Source of the DNA: VGWB01 sp964480945
Lineage (GTDB): Bacteria; Bacteroidota; Ignavibacteria; UBA10030
NCBI GenBank assembly: GCA_964480945.1
Contig: CAYZRX010000027.1
Span: 1-44,756 of the forward strand
DNA length: 44,756 nucleotides
Reading direction: 5' to 3'
Shown here: piece by piece, positions 1-8,448 of the stretch
How positions within the stretch are numbered: position 1 is the first letter of the stretch
Layout of the letters: each line of letters opens with the position of its first letter
The notes under the pieces: model-generated
What the model saw: the letters and a program-made list of their open reading frames with translations, nothing else
What the model was told of the DNA's origin: nothing
Databases searched by the model: none
Made by a program: the position numbers and the translations under genes

Positions 1-837
1 GCCAGACTTGGAGGCTCCCAGAAGATTGAATTCTCTTTGTCTCTTTGGCTTGGTTGTGTCATCGTATCAGCGATCGCGATCTCGGCGGTCATGCAGGCGA
101 TATTCGAAATACCCATCTGGATGACGCTTCTCGCAATCGTGCTCGCATATTTCTTCTCAATACTGGCAGTGAGGGCCTACGGTGAGACGGACGTGAATCC
201 TGTGGGTGCGATGGGCTACGCCACACAGATGATCTATGGAGCCGTTGCTCCGGGGAACATGATGACCTGTGTCATGACTGCCGGCATCACTGCCTCCGGA
301 GCCAATCAAGCCGCCGACATGATGCAGGACTTCAAGACAGGATATTTGCTGGGGGCGACACCGAGAAGACAGACCTACGCACAACTTGCAGGAGCAGCAG
401 TCGGGTCAATTTTTGCCGTTCCGATCTTCTTCGCACTCACGGGAGCGTACGGAATTGGCACGGACATCATGCCGGCTCCGAGTGCAGTCAGTTGGTCGGG
501 CATGGCTCAACTCTTCTCCAAAGGATTCGCCGCACTTCCGCCCTATGCCCTGTACGGTATCATCGGAGGGCTGATCGTCGGGATCCTGCTCACTCTGCTC
601 GAAAAAACCAAGATCAGAAAGTTCGTGCCCTCTCCTTACGGCATGGGTATCGCCATGATCATAACGCCGGATTTCGCGATCATGATATTCCTCGGAGCGA
701 TGATAAAGCTCGTGATGGACAAGAAGTTCCCCGGGTGGATGCAAGGGTATTCGATCTCACTCGCGTCAGGCCTTATCATCGGTGAGTCGATCATCGGCGT
801 GATGATCGCGGTTCTCTCTGTGCTCGGACTTTTCTAG
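1..837 (+). CDS. OPT-family oligopeptide/metal transporter, C-terminal part
   Basis: The frame is open from the first base of the window to a TAG at 835-837, giving the last 278 residues of a longer protein. At least six strongly hydrophobic segments are visible. The stretch TGYLLGATPRRQ, followed by another membrane helix, matches the conserved C-terminal half of OPT (oligopeptide transporter) family proteins, which import peptides or metal chelates across the inner membrane. Family members usually exceed 550 residues, so the N-terminal half lies outside the window. The TTG at 37 is internal, not a start. The gene converges on the kinase at 939. Substrate cannot be told from sequence. The family assignment is fairly secure. 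Confidence 0.85.
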   Translation, partial: ARLGGSQKIEFSLSLWLGCVIVSAIAISAVMQAIFEIPIWMTLLAIVLAYFFSILAVRAYGETDVNPVGAMGYATQMIYGAVAPGNMMTCVMTAGITASGANQAADMMQDFKTGYLLGATPRRQTYAQLAGAAVGSIFAVPIFFALTGAYGIGTDIMPAPSAVSWSGMAQLFSKGFAALPPYALYGIIGGLIVGILLTLLEKTKIRKFVPSPYGMGIAMIITPDFAIMIFLGAMIKLVMDKKFPGWMQGYSISLASGLIIGESIIGVMIAVLSVLGLF

Positions 838-938
838 AGGGCGCGACTCAAAGCCTACACTGCATCGCAGGAAGACACCAACTAGTGAGAGGGGCCGTCC
901 GGTTCAAGTCGTGGGAGAAGTTTGGGAAGAGGTCAAGC

Positions 939-2984
939 TCACTGAGATTTCTTCTCAAGCTGCTCGACCCGACGAAGGGCCTCAGCTCGTTTCGTAGCGT
1001 CTGTTTCCATCGAGGCGTACTGCTGCCACCTCTCAACGCTCTCCTTCGTCATCGACAATTCCTCGTAAACCGTAGCCAGAAGGTAGACGGTCTCGGGCAC
1101 GTCAGCTCGGAGATCGAGCGATCGTTCAAGGGATGCCCGCGCTTGAGTGTACTCCCCTGACGCCGCATGGGCTTTGCCGAGGTTCTTGTAGAGCAGGTAA
1201 CTGTACGGCGACGCAGAATTCATACGCTCCCTGGTGACCAAAAGCTCCACGGCATCCTTCGCTTTGTTCCTCTTGATGTAAATATTCGCCAGCGCGCAGT
1301 ATGCCGGGATGAACAATGAATCCACGTCAACAGCTTCTTTGTACCACGCGAGCGCCTCCTCTTCGTTCCCGATCTCTTCGAGAGCGTAGGCAAGGTTGTA
1401 GAGGGCGCTGCTGTTCGCCGCATCCAGCGCAACCGCCTTGCGAGCTTGACCGATCGCCAAATCCAACCGCCTCGCTTGGACGTTTAACGCGGCAAGCGTC
1501 GTCCACGCCGGCGCATAGGACGAGTCGTTCGCGATCGCCAGCTCGAGCTGCCGGGATGCGAGCTCAGGCTCGTTCCGTTTCACGGAGGAAAGCGCACGAA
1601 GGTAGAGTTCATATGCTCTTGGATCGACGGTGTGCGAATGGCTCAGGCGAGCCTGTTGCTGCGGCGTGATCTTGACTCGTATCGCATCAACTATGGCCTG
1701 ACACACCTCTCCCTGCAGCGCGAGGATGTCTTTCAACTCGCGATCGTACTTCGTCGACCAGATCGGCTTCTCATCCTCTGCATGGATCAGCTTGACCCCT
1801 ATGCGGACACTGTCTCCGACACGCAGGACGGTCGGCTCCACCACCGCCTTCACATGGAGATCCTTCGCGATCTCGTTCAACGGCTTGGTCGAATTCTTGT
1901 ACAGCATCACAGATCGATAGGAAGGTACCCTCAATCCTCCGATCGCGGACAATTTCGTGATCAACTCATCGGTCATACCGTCGGCAAAGTATTCCTGCGT
2001 GGAATCTCTCGATAGATTTGTGAACGGGAGAACGGCGATCGAATCAATCATCTCAGTTTCCCTCGAAGAGAGGTAGAGCACCAGCGCCACTGCGGTCACA
2101 ATGACAGAAGCCGCCACAATCGAAAGCGTCCGCCTCGCTTTGGCCGACATTCTTCGCCCGCTCGCCTGGCCACCCTCCTCGAAAGTGACGAGATCCGCCA
2201 GCATCTCGCCTACACTCTGATACCGGTCCTCCGGGTTCTTTGCCACCGCCCGCTTCACGATGCGTTCGAGCTCCTCGGGCACCTCCCGCCGGTAGTTGCG
2301 CATCGGCTTCGGATCCTGATTCAGGATAGAATAGACGAGCGCCTGCTCATAATCGCTCTTGAACGCCCTTTGACCGGTGAGCATCTCGTACAGCATCACT
2401 CCAAGCGACCAGATGTCCGTGCGATGATCGACCTCTTCACCGCGAGCCTGCTCCGGCGACATGTACGCGGCCGTCCCGACCGTCGACCCCGTCCGCGTCA
2501 GGATCGTCTGCCCTGCCTGCTTCGCTAAGCCAAAATCCAGGATCTTGACCACCCCCTCCGCCGTGACCATGATGTTCGCCGGCTTGATATCCCGATGGAC
2601 GATTCCTTTCTCGTGAGCCTTGGCGAGCCCTTGACCAACCTGTCTGGCAATGTCGGTCGCTTCCTTCACCGGCATCGGACCGCCCTCGATCCTCTTCTTC
2701 AGCGTCTCCGCCTCATAGCACGCCATTGCGATAAACAGCTGCCCTTCGTTGGTCTCGCCGACTTCGTAGACGGTGCAAATGTTTGCGTGGTCGAGTGCAG
2801 AGGCAGCCTGTGCCTCGCGAATCAAGCGCTCCTTTGCCTCCGGGTCGCGCGTGAGTTCCGGCGGAAGAAACTTGAGCGCAACGGAGCGCTTCAGGGTCGT
2901 GTCTTCAGCCTTGTAGACAACACCCATCCCTCCGCCGCCGAGTTTGTCCACGATCCGATAGTGTGAAATGGTCTGACCGATCAT
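939..2984 (-). CDS. Membrane Ser/Thr protein kinase with TolB-like and TPR sensor half
   Basis: This 681-residue Hanks-type kinase has all key residues: glycine loop G16-x-G18-x-x-G21, ATP lysine K38, E57, catalytic H130-R-D132 with N137, D150-F-G152, and SPEQ at 176-179 in place of APE. One membrane helix lies at about 285-306. A TolB/FlgO-like module starting IAVLPFTNLS follows from about 316. Tetratricopeptide repeats fill about 430-670. The layout implies a cytoplasmic kinase joined to an extracytoplasmic TPR sensor, as in many Bacteroidota, Acidobacteria and Gemmatimonadota kinases. AAGGG lies 7 nt before the ATG. The gene stands alone, upstream of it lies the decayed transposon region, and its targets cannot be inferred. 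Confidence 0.93.
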   Translation of the reverse strand: MIGQTISHYRIVDKLGGGGMGVVYKAEDTTLKRSVALKFLPPELTRDPEAKERLIREAQAASALDHANICTVYEVGETNEGQLFIAMACYEAETLKKRIEGGPMPVKEATDIARQVGQGLAKAHEKGIVHRDIKPANIMVTAEGVVKILDFGLAKQAGQTILTRTGSTVGTAAYMSPEQARGEEVDHRTDIWSLGVMLYEMLTGQRAFKSDYEQALVYSILNQDPKPMRNYRREVPEELERIVKRAVAKNPEDRYQSVGEMLADLVTFEEGGQASGRRMSAKARRTLSIVAASVIVTAVALVLYLSSRETEMIDSIAVLPFTNLSRDSTQEYFADGMTDELITKLSAIGGLRVPSYRSVMLYKNSTKPLNEIAKDLHVKAVVEPTVLRVGDSVRIGVKLIHAEDEKPIWSTKYDRELKDILALQGEVCQAIVDAIRVKITPQQQARLSHSHTVDPRAYELYLRALSSVKRNEPELASRQLELAIANDSSYAPAWTTLAALNVQARRLDLAIGQARKAVALDAANSSALYNLAYALEEIGNEEEALAWYKEAVDVDSLFIPAYCALANIYIKRNKAKDAVELLVTRERMNSASPYSYLLYKNLGKAHAASGEYTQARASLERSLDLRADVPETVYLLATVYEELSMTKESVERWQQYASMETDATKRAEALRRVEQLEKKSQ

Positions 2985-3050
2985 TTATCAGCCCTTATTC
3001 ATAGCGTAAGATCGATCGTTCGAATAGGTCTGTAATTGCTGAAAACAAAC

Positions 3051-3065
3051 GACCCCGAGGGGGTC
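3051..3065. repeat. REP-like palindrome GACCCC-GAG-GGGGTC
   Basis: This is a perfect 6-bp inverted repeat around a GAG loop, in the gap between the kinase start and the transposase remnant. It is one of four short GC-rich palindromes that cluster around that remnant (3051, 3121, 3321, 3350). Confidence 0.5.
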
Positions 3066-3120
3066 GGATATCGTAGGTCGGGGTACCACCCTCACTGTAG
3101 ATATCAACGGATGATGCCAA

Positions 3121-3133
3121 ACCCTGAAAGGGT
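3121..3133. repeat. REP-like palindrome ACCCT-GAA-AGGGT
   Basis: This perfect 5-bp inverted repeat with a GAA loop lies 9 nt beyond the stop codon of the IS200-like fragment. Motifs of the form CCCTGAAAGGGTGAAATATC are familiar from Bacteroidota-type genomes beside IS200-like (RAYT) transposases; that link is from general knowledge. Confidence 0.5.
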
Positions 3134-3142
3134 GAAATATCA

Positions 3143-3290
3143 TCAATCCCACACGTACCGCTCATCGTATTCAACTTCATACTCTTTCAAGAACGACCTA
3201 TATTCGTCCTGAAAGGTTCTCCTACTGCGGTGCTCTTCTTGACCTTCAATGTATTGTCTCACGCGATCAACCTCCGATTGACCTACACAG
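3143..3290 (-). pseudogene. C-terminal remnant of an IS200-like (Y1/RAYT) transposase
   Basis: The minus strand encodes about 48 residues containing QSEVDRVRQYIEGQEEH, then RRTFQDEYRSFLK, and ending EYDERYVWD at a TGA. This is the characteristic tail of IS200-like or REP-associated tyrosine transposases: a helix following the catalytic tyrosine, then a Y/F-DERY-x-WD end. Residues before about 3290 no longer resemble the family, and the HUH motif and catalytic domain are absent, so it cannot be active. Short palindromes sit on both sides. A shortened living gene is unlikely because no start or catalytic core remains. Confidence 0.6.
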
Positions 3291-3320
3291 GGTAAGGAGG
3301 ATTGACTGATTCTTGCTCCC

Positions 3321-3339
3321 CCGAGGGCGTTGCCCTCGG
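3321..3339. repeat. Palindrome CCGAGGGC-GTT-GCCCTCGG
   Basis: A perfect 8-bp inverted repeat with a 3-nt loop lies on the far side of the transposase remnant from 3121. It can form a strong hairpin on either strand. Confidence 0.55.
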
Positions 3340-3349
3340 TTGTCCGATG

Positions 3350-3366
3350 CATCCCGTTCGGGGATG
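3350..3366. repeat. Palindrome CATCCC-GTTCG-GGGATG
   Basis: A perfect 6-bp inverted repeat with a GTTCG loop lies 10 nt after the previous palindrome. The tandem placement beside a RAYT-type fragment suggests a decayed REP doublet. Confidence 0.5.
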
Positions 3367-3623
3367 AGGTACGGCGAGTTCATTGAGAGCATTCGTTGAC
3401 CTGTGCCTCCGAGAGGATAGCGCGACACGGCACCTCAAAACTACCGCAGTTCAGAGAGAAACGCAAGGGAGATTCAAGAATGGCGGGACACTTCATCCCG
3501 GAGAGCCTTCGGAGGGCGCGACGCAGGAGCGAATGGACCCCATTACTCCTCTGCAATGTTCACGAACGGAACGCACAAGCCTGTCAGCAGTGTACCGACA
3601 GCCTGACGGACGGCGGTTTTGTG

Positions 3624-3643
3624 AAAAAGTCCGTTCAGACTCG
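3624..3643 (-). terminator. Weak candidate terminator after the cytochrome gene
   Basis: Read on the minus strand just after the TAA at 3646-3648, an AGTC/GACT stem with a 6-nt loop runs straight into five T residues. The stem is only 4 bp (5 with a G-T pair), so this is a weak call that rests mainly on position. Confidence 0.25.
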
Positions 3644-3645
3644 CT

Positions 3646-5145
3646 TTACTGCCCGGTGTGGCAATCCGAGCAGTTCATCTCCTTCCACGCATCACCGATG
3701 TCTTCGGGATGCTGGAATGGCACTCCGGCCGCGTTCAGGGCGGTCGGCGAAATTTCGGCACCCTGGTAGAAAATCGTATGGCAACCGTTGCAGTCTTTAA
3801 CAATCACCTTGCCCTCAGGACTCTGGTGTTTCCCGTCGTGACATCGGAAGCAGCCGAGGCTCGTGAGGTGTCCGACGTTGTTCGGATATGCCTGCCAGCT
3901 TACGCGCATCTCCGGGAAGAAATTTCGGGAATACTCAACCTTCAACTCTTCAGAGGCAGCGGCGATGATCTCTTTCTTCTCGGCGGCAACCTTCGGATAC
4001 TGCTGAGCATAGTACGCCGCCATCAACATCGGAATGCTGTCCATCGCGGCCGCTGTGGTCGTGTAGGGCGCAACGAGCGCCTGAATGGAGGCCTGCCGAA
4101 CGTTCGGAAGCTCGGTGCTGATTTTTCCCAGCGACATGCTCTCATCCACGATTCGCGTGGGCGGGCGATAGCTATGGGACGGCTGGTTGTGACAACCGAT
4201 GCAGTCGAGCGTGTGCATCGGCAGCTTCTTCAGCTCCTCGAGTGATTGCGTCGCGTCGGTCGAAAGATACTCGGTAGCCACGCCCGTCGTCTTGTTGCGA
4301 GCGCGCACCCACGGAATGACCTGCTCCGCGCTGTCGCTAGCCACATAGGTGATCTGATCGGCGATGTTCATGTGCCAGTGGATGCCGCGGGCGGGTCCAT
4401 GCTGACCCAACGCACCTCCGCCCACTTTCATCAGAAGATCGATCGTCCATCGCGTGTTCTGTTCGTCGGACATGAAGTAGGTCTTGAGCTCCTCCTTCTC
4501 GCCCGCGAAGAACGCCGGCCAGTGACATTGCTCGCATGTTTCCTCGGCAGGACGCAGGTTCTTGATCGGGACGGGTATCGGTCGGGGAAAATTGTTGGAC
4601 AGGACGGCATAGACCTGATAGGCGCCGGAGAGCTTCGAGCGAATGTACCAGCTCGCACCGCCCCCGACATGGCAGTCGACACACCTGACGCGCGCGTGCG
4701 GTGAGAATTGATAGGATGTATACTCCGGCTTCATCACCGTGTGGCAGGTCTCCCCGCAGAATGCAACCGATTCCGTCCATTCGAACGTCTGGTAGCTCCC
4801 GTAGGCAGTGAAAAGGAAGAAGGCGATGGTGACGATCGAGACGTACTCAATCGCCGCCCGATGCTGTGGGATGTTGAGATCCAGCGTGAACACCATTCGG
4901 CTGGCAGGCTTGCCCTTCCGAAGCCGTCGCCTCTCCCTCCAAATGCCGACGACAACGGCAAGGAGTCCGATGATGAGAGGGATGGGCAGCGCAACATACG
5001 AGACGATCCCGATATAAGCGGGAGGTTTTGACTGTAACTGGCCGACGAAAGCGAGAAAGACGATAGAGACAAAGCTGACGCTCGCAAGCGCGGCGCCGGC
5101 AAGGCTGATCGGATTGTAGAAGATGTTCGGCAGGCGTCTTTTCAT
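3646..5145 (-). CDS. Seven-haem membrane cytochrome c, NapC/NirT-like
   Basis: The protein has 499 residues from the ATG at 5145, which begins MKRRLP and has GAGGG 4 nt upstream. An in-frame GTG at 5163 with GGAGG 3 nt upstream is an alternative start. Three membrane helices lie at about 15-36, 43-67 and 102-116. The large domain after the third helix holds seven haem motifs: CGETCH at 130-135, then CVDCH 155, CEQCH 204, CIGCH 315, CFRCH 432, CNGCH 452 and CSDCH 492. The first has three residues between the cysteines instead of two and is followed by M138. The first motif's placement after a helix fits NapC/NirT quinol-oxidising cytochromes, but the protein is far longer than those (about 200 residues). 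A role in quinol oxidation or periplasmic electron transfer is inferred; the partner reductase is not in the window. Confidence 0.85.
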   Translation of the reverse strand: MKRRLPNIFYNPISLAGAALASVSFVSIVFLAFVGQLQSKPPAYIGIVSYVALPIPLIIGLLAVVVGIWRERRRLRKGKPASRMVFTLDLNIPQHRAAIEYVSIVTIAFFLFTAYGSYQTFEWTESVAFCGETCHTVMKPEYTSYQFSPHARVRCVDCHVGGGASWYIRSKLSGAYQVYAVLSNNFPRPIPVPIKNLRPAEETCEQCHWPAFFAGEKEELKTYFMSDEQNTRWTIDLLMKVGGGALGQHGPARGIHWHMNIADQITYVASDSAEQVIPWVRARNKTTGVATEYLSTDATQSLEELKKLPMHTLDCIGCHNQPSHSYRPPTRIVDESMSLGKISTELPNVRQASIQALVAPYTTTAAAMDSIPMLMAAYYAQQYPKVAAEKKEIIAAASEELKVEYSRNFFPEMRVSWQAYPNNVGHLTSLGCFRCHDGKHQSPEGKVIVKDCNGCHTIFYQGAEISPTALNAAGVPFQHPEDIGDAWKEMNCSDCHTGQ

Positions 5146-5269
5146 AGGACCCTCGGGGCGCACCGGCCTCCACGACCGTTAGACGACATCCAGCAGACCG
5201 CTCTGACGAAACCAATTCAGATATTGTGTCTGCGGCATTGAAACGGCGAACGTGCGACTCACACGTCTC

Positions 5270-7765
5270 TTATTGTATCCCTGAGTGCCTGGCGAGCAGG
5301 AGCGCACGGTTGCGGTCGAGGATGCGATAGGCAGCCAATTTGATACGGTCGTTTAGCAACCACCAGGCACCAGCATAGCCCCACACCGCCAGCGCCCATC
5401 CCCAGCCGATCGGAGGCATCAGCAGCCCGTAGACCGCGATCAGGGTGGCCAGGATCTGCGTGCCGAGCACCGCCGCGAGCAGAATGCGCGCGGGGCGCAT
5501 CGACCAGAAGGGGCCGCGGGTTCGCGTCAGGAAGATCGTCAAATGTCCCGCCACAGACAATTTCAGGTACATCAATGGCTGGATGAACTCGCGGCTGAGG
5601 TGAAAAACCCGCTCACCCAGGTAGAACAGCCCGAACGACGCAATCACGCCCGCCACTCCCAGCACCGATGCAATTCCGAGCACGCTCCTCATGTCCCACG
5701 ACTCCGGCACGTTCGAGTACCGCACCTTGTCGTACGCGATGGAGAGGATCGCGCCGTCGTTGAGCAATGCGAGCAGCACGATCATGACTGCCGTCACCGG
5801 ATAGAAGTTGAACACCAAAATCGACAATGTCATGAACAACAGCACGCGAATCGTCTCCGCAATACGATAGATCGCATAGCTTGTCATTCGCTGGAAGATC
5901 TTGCGGCTCTCCTTGATCGCATCGATGATGACCGATAAACCGGGTGTGAGAAGCACGATGGCCGCCGCTGCCCGCGCCGCATCGGTCGCACCGGAGACGG
6001 CGATGCCCGCATCGGCCTTCTTCAGCGCAGGTGCGTCGTTCACCCCGTCGCCCGTCATCCCGACGATATGTCCGCGCCGCTGCAGCACGTCGACGATGTG
6101 GAACTTGTGCTCGGGGAACACCTGGGCGAAACCATCTGCCTTCTCGATGGACTCTTCCTGTTGCGCCGTCTCGTGATGGCGCGCGTCGCCGAAGCCGCTT
6201 GCATCCAGGAGATTCGCGCCGAGCCCGAGCTGTCCGGCGATTTCCTTTCCGATGGCCAGCTGATCACCCGTAACCATCTTGACGTTCACACCCATCTGCC
6301 GCGCAGTCGCGATCGTCGATTTGGAGTCCTCGCGCGGAGGATCGAACAGGGGCAGCACGCCGAGGAATTGCCACCTTCCCTGGTCGTCGGTCCGCGCCAC
6401 TCCGAGAGAGCGGTAGCCGCGCGCGGCGAAGCCGTTGACCGCTTTCTCCACTGCAGATTGCACTTGAGCAGCATTCGCCGCCAATTGCTGGATCACCTGC
6501 GGTGCTCCCTTCGTCACCTTGAACGTTTTCCCACCCTCTCCCGCGACCGTGGCCTCCGTACGTTTATGCACGGGATCGAACGGCTGGAAATGCGTGACAT
6601 GATAGCGGTCGAGTTGCCCGCCCTCCTTCAATCCGCCGAGAACCGCGAGGTCGATCGGGTCCTGGTTCTCGGCACGCGATGCCAGCGCACCACAAAGGAC
6701 AACGTCGTCCGGGGTAACGCCGTCCAAGCTGAAGGGTTCACCCAGCGTCAGTTTGTTCTGCGTCAATGTGCCCGTCTTGTCCGAGCAGAGCAGGTCGATA
6801 CCCGCCAACTCCTCGATGGCCGCCAGGCGACTGACGATCGCCTGTTTCGCCGCAAGCACCCGCGCGCCCACTGCCATCGTCACCGAGAGCACCGTGGGCA
6901 GAGCGACCGGGATGGCCGCGACGGTCAAAACGAGCGCGAACTGCAGCGTCGTCGTGATTTCATCGCCTCGGAACAACGCCACCGCCAGAATAAGAACCAC
7001 CAGGACAACCGCCAGGACGATCAGGTAGTCGCCGATCTTCAGCACCGCGCGCTGGAAGTGACTGACGGTACGCGCTTCCTGGACCAGCTGCGCGGTCTTG
7101 CCGAAATAGGTCCCTTGCCCCGTCCCATAGACGAGCGCTTCGACTTCACCCTGACGAATGATCGACCCCGAGTAGACCGCCTCTCCCGTCGCGCGCGTGA
7201 CCGGCAGGGACTCTCCTGTCAACGCCGACTGGTCCACTTCCACCGGATCCCCCTCGAGCAGGCGCGCGTCTGCCGGCACGATGTCACCCAGGCGGATGCG
7301 AATCACATCACCCGGCACCAATTCGCGCGCGGCGATCGTCCTCCACTTTCCACCCCTCCGCACACGCGCCTGCAGTGCCAGCGTCTGCTTGAGCGCATCG
7401 ATCGCGTTGCCGGCTTGATACTCCTCCCAGAATCCCACCACGGCGTTCGCCACGAGCAAGACGAGGATGATATAGAAATCCGCCCAGTGCTGGACGATCA
7501 ACGAAAGGATCGCCGCAGCCTCAATCATCCACGGGATCGGTCCCCAGTAGTAGGACAGGAACTTCAGGAATGGGTTGGTCTTCTTCTCGGAGATCTCGTT
7601 GTAGCCGTATCGTTTCAAACGCTCAAGCGCGTCGGCTTCGGTGAGGCCGTCCGGCGAGTATTTCAGGTACGCTTGGACCTCTGAAAGGGGTAACGCCGTA
7701 AGATCGGTGGCGCTCCGACCTTGGGACGTAGAGCTGTCCTGTTCAATTTCTTCTTGACTCGACAT
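5270..7765 (-). CDS. P-type H+-ATPase, plant/fungal plasma-membrane type (P3A)
   Basis: This 831-residue P-type ATPase shows the actuator motif TGES at 183-186, the phosphorylation site CSDKTGTLT with D329, and the hinge GDGVNDAPALKKADAGIAV. The helix 4 stretch AAIPVALPTVLSVTMAVGA before the phosphorylation domain is typical of type IIIA proton pumps rather than Ca2+ or Na+/K+ pumps. Length also fits the bacterial and archaeal members of that group. It would use ATP to expel protons across the inner membrane. AGGGAG precedes the ATG with a 9-nt spacer. It lies downstream of the HEAT-repeat gene by 52 nt on the same strand, so the two may be co-transcribed. Mg2+ transport is a less likely alternative. 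Confidence 0.92.
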   Translation of the reverse strand: MSSQEEIEQDSSTSQGRSATDLTALPLSEVQAYLKYSPDGLTEADALERLKRYGYNEISEKKTNPFLKFLSYYWGPIPWMIEAAAILSLIVQHWADFYIILVLLVANAVVGFWEEYQAGNAIDALKQTLALQARVRRGGKWRTIAARELVPGDVIRIRLGDIVPADARLLEGDPVEVDQSALTGESLPVTRATGEAVYSGSIIRQGEVEALVYGTGQGTYFGKTAQLVQEARTVSHFQRAVLKIGDYLIVLAVVLVVLILAVALFRGDEITTTLQFALVLTVAAIPVALPTVLSVTMAVGARVLAAKQAIVSRLAAIEELAGIDLLCSDKTGTLTQNKLTLGEPFSLDGVTPDDVVLCGALASRAENQDPIDLAVLGGLKEGGQLDRYHVTHFQPFDPVHKRTEATVAGEGGKTFKVTKGAPQVIQQLAANAAQVQSAVEKAVNGFAARGYRSLGVARTDDQGRWQFLGVLPLFDPPREDSKSTIATARQMGVNVKMVTGDQLAIGKEIAGQLGLGANLLDASGFGDARHHETAQQEESIEKADGFAQVFPEHKFHIVDVLQRRGHIVGMTGDGVNDAPALKKADAGIAVSGATDAARAAAAIVLLTPGLSVIIDAIKESRKIFQRMTSYAIYRIAETIRVLLFMTLSILVFNFYPVTAVMIVLLALLNDGAILSIAYDKVRYSNVPESWDMRSVLGIASVLGVAGVIASFGLFYLGERVFHLSREFIQPLMYLKLSVAGHLTIFLTRTRGPFWSMRPARILLAAVLGTQILATLIAVYGLLMPPIGWGWALAVWGYAGAWWLLNDRIKLAAYRILDRNRALLLARHSGIQ

Positions 7766-7817
7766 CGCGTTTTTCTCCCTTCTACATGCAAATGCTAAAG
7801 CTTCATGGGATCTCTTG

Positions 7818-8378
7818 TCAGGAGGACTCTTTCAGGGCGGCAGAGCTACCGCTCCGCTTCCGTGGGCTCTTCCCAAGAGAATCGAGCGCCTTCCGGGCGA
7901 CCCAGGCAACCGACACCTCCGGTTCCAGGCGGCGGAGCGCCTCCAGCACGGCGAGACCTTCCTTCTCCAGGAGGTCCCGCCTCTCGAGCGCGTGCAAAAC
8001 GTGATGGGCACCTTCCCGAAGGAAGACGGACTCGAAGTGCACTTCAAGGTCCGCAAAGAGTGACCGGAGAGCTTTCCGGCCGAGGGCGATGAGCGCTTCC
8101 GCCGCCAGCCAGCGGATTTCCATGCTATCATCCATCAGAGCATTGACGAGAGGGTCGGCCGCGCTTGAGTCCTTAATGCTCACGAGCGCCTTGCAGGCTT
8201 CCCATCGAGCGTGCTGTTCCTGCGCAGAAAGCAGACCGACAAGAGATGGAACAGCCGGTTTTCCGATCTTCACTAACGCTCCCCGTGCACGCTCACGTTG
8301 AGTTCCATCCTTGCTTCCGAGCTCGTTGATGAGTCCTACAATTCTCTCGTTTGTCTTCATACTCTCATCGTGCATCAT
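7818..8378 (-). CDS. HEAT-repeat protein
   Basis: The product is 186 residues of alpha-helical repeats in which short helices recur at roughly 30-residue spacing, for example ERARGALVKIGKPAVPSLVG, ARWEACKALVSI and EIRWLAAEALIALG. This is the pattern of HEAT or PBS-lyase-type scaffolding repeats. No catalytic residues, signal peptide or membrane segment are seen, so it is probably a cytoplasmic protein-binding scaffold. Three in-frame ATG codons (8378, 8375, 8360) compete and none has a strong ribosome site. It lies 70 nt after the trehalase gene and 52 nt before the H+-ATPase gene; whether it regulates either is unknown. Confidence 0.8.
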   Translation of the reverse strand: MMHDESMKTNERIVGLINELGSKDGTQRERARGALVKIGKPAVPSLVGLLSAQEQHARWEACKALVSIKDSSAADPLVNALMDDSMEIRWLAAEALIALGRKALRSLFADLEVHFESVFLREGAHHVLHALERRDLLEKEGLAVLEALRRLEPEVSVAWVARKALDSLGKSPRKRSGSSAALKESS

Positions 8379-8448
8379 TTGTGATACTCTGCAGCTTCGA
8401 TCAACATTTCCCGTTGAACCGCTCTCTCCCCCCCGGCAGCGCGCAATC

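Larger units (their letters stand above)
3291..3645. other. Non-coding stretch with two palindromes
   Basis: Apart from the palindromes at 3321-3339 and 3350-3366 and a weak hairpin next to the cytochrome stop, I see no gene here. Short open frames on the plus strand lack family resemblance and have arginine/serine-rich compositions typical of chance frames. Confidence 0.5.

Noticed and set aside
3051..3366. Regularly recurring short palindromes as a CRISPR array
   Set aside because: The repeats differ in sequence, spacing is irregular, and there are no cas genes in the window.
3383..3800. Two plus-strand frames in and beyond the transposon-remnant gap
   Set aside because: Both run into the antisense of the cytochrome gene and have chance-like composition.
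5146..5163. GTG at 5163 as start of the cytochrome
   Set aside because: It adds six residues (MRPEGP) before a typical MKRR start and its GGAGG is only 3 nt away. It is kept as an alternative but not preferred.
6068..7684. A 538-codon plus-strand open frame opposite the H+-ATPase gene
   Set aside because: It lies wholly antisense to a clear P-type ATPase, its product is rich in Arg, His and Asp, and it shows no known domain. It is a mirror frame in GC-rich coding DNA.
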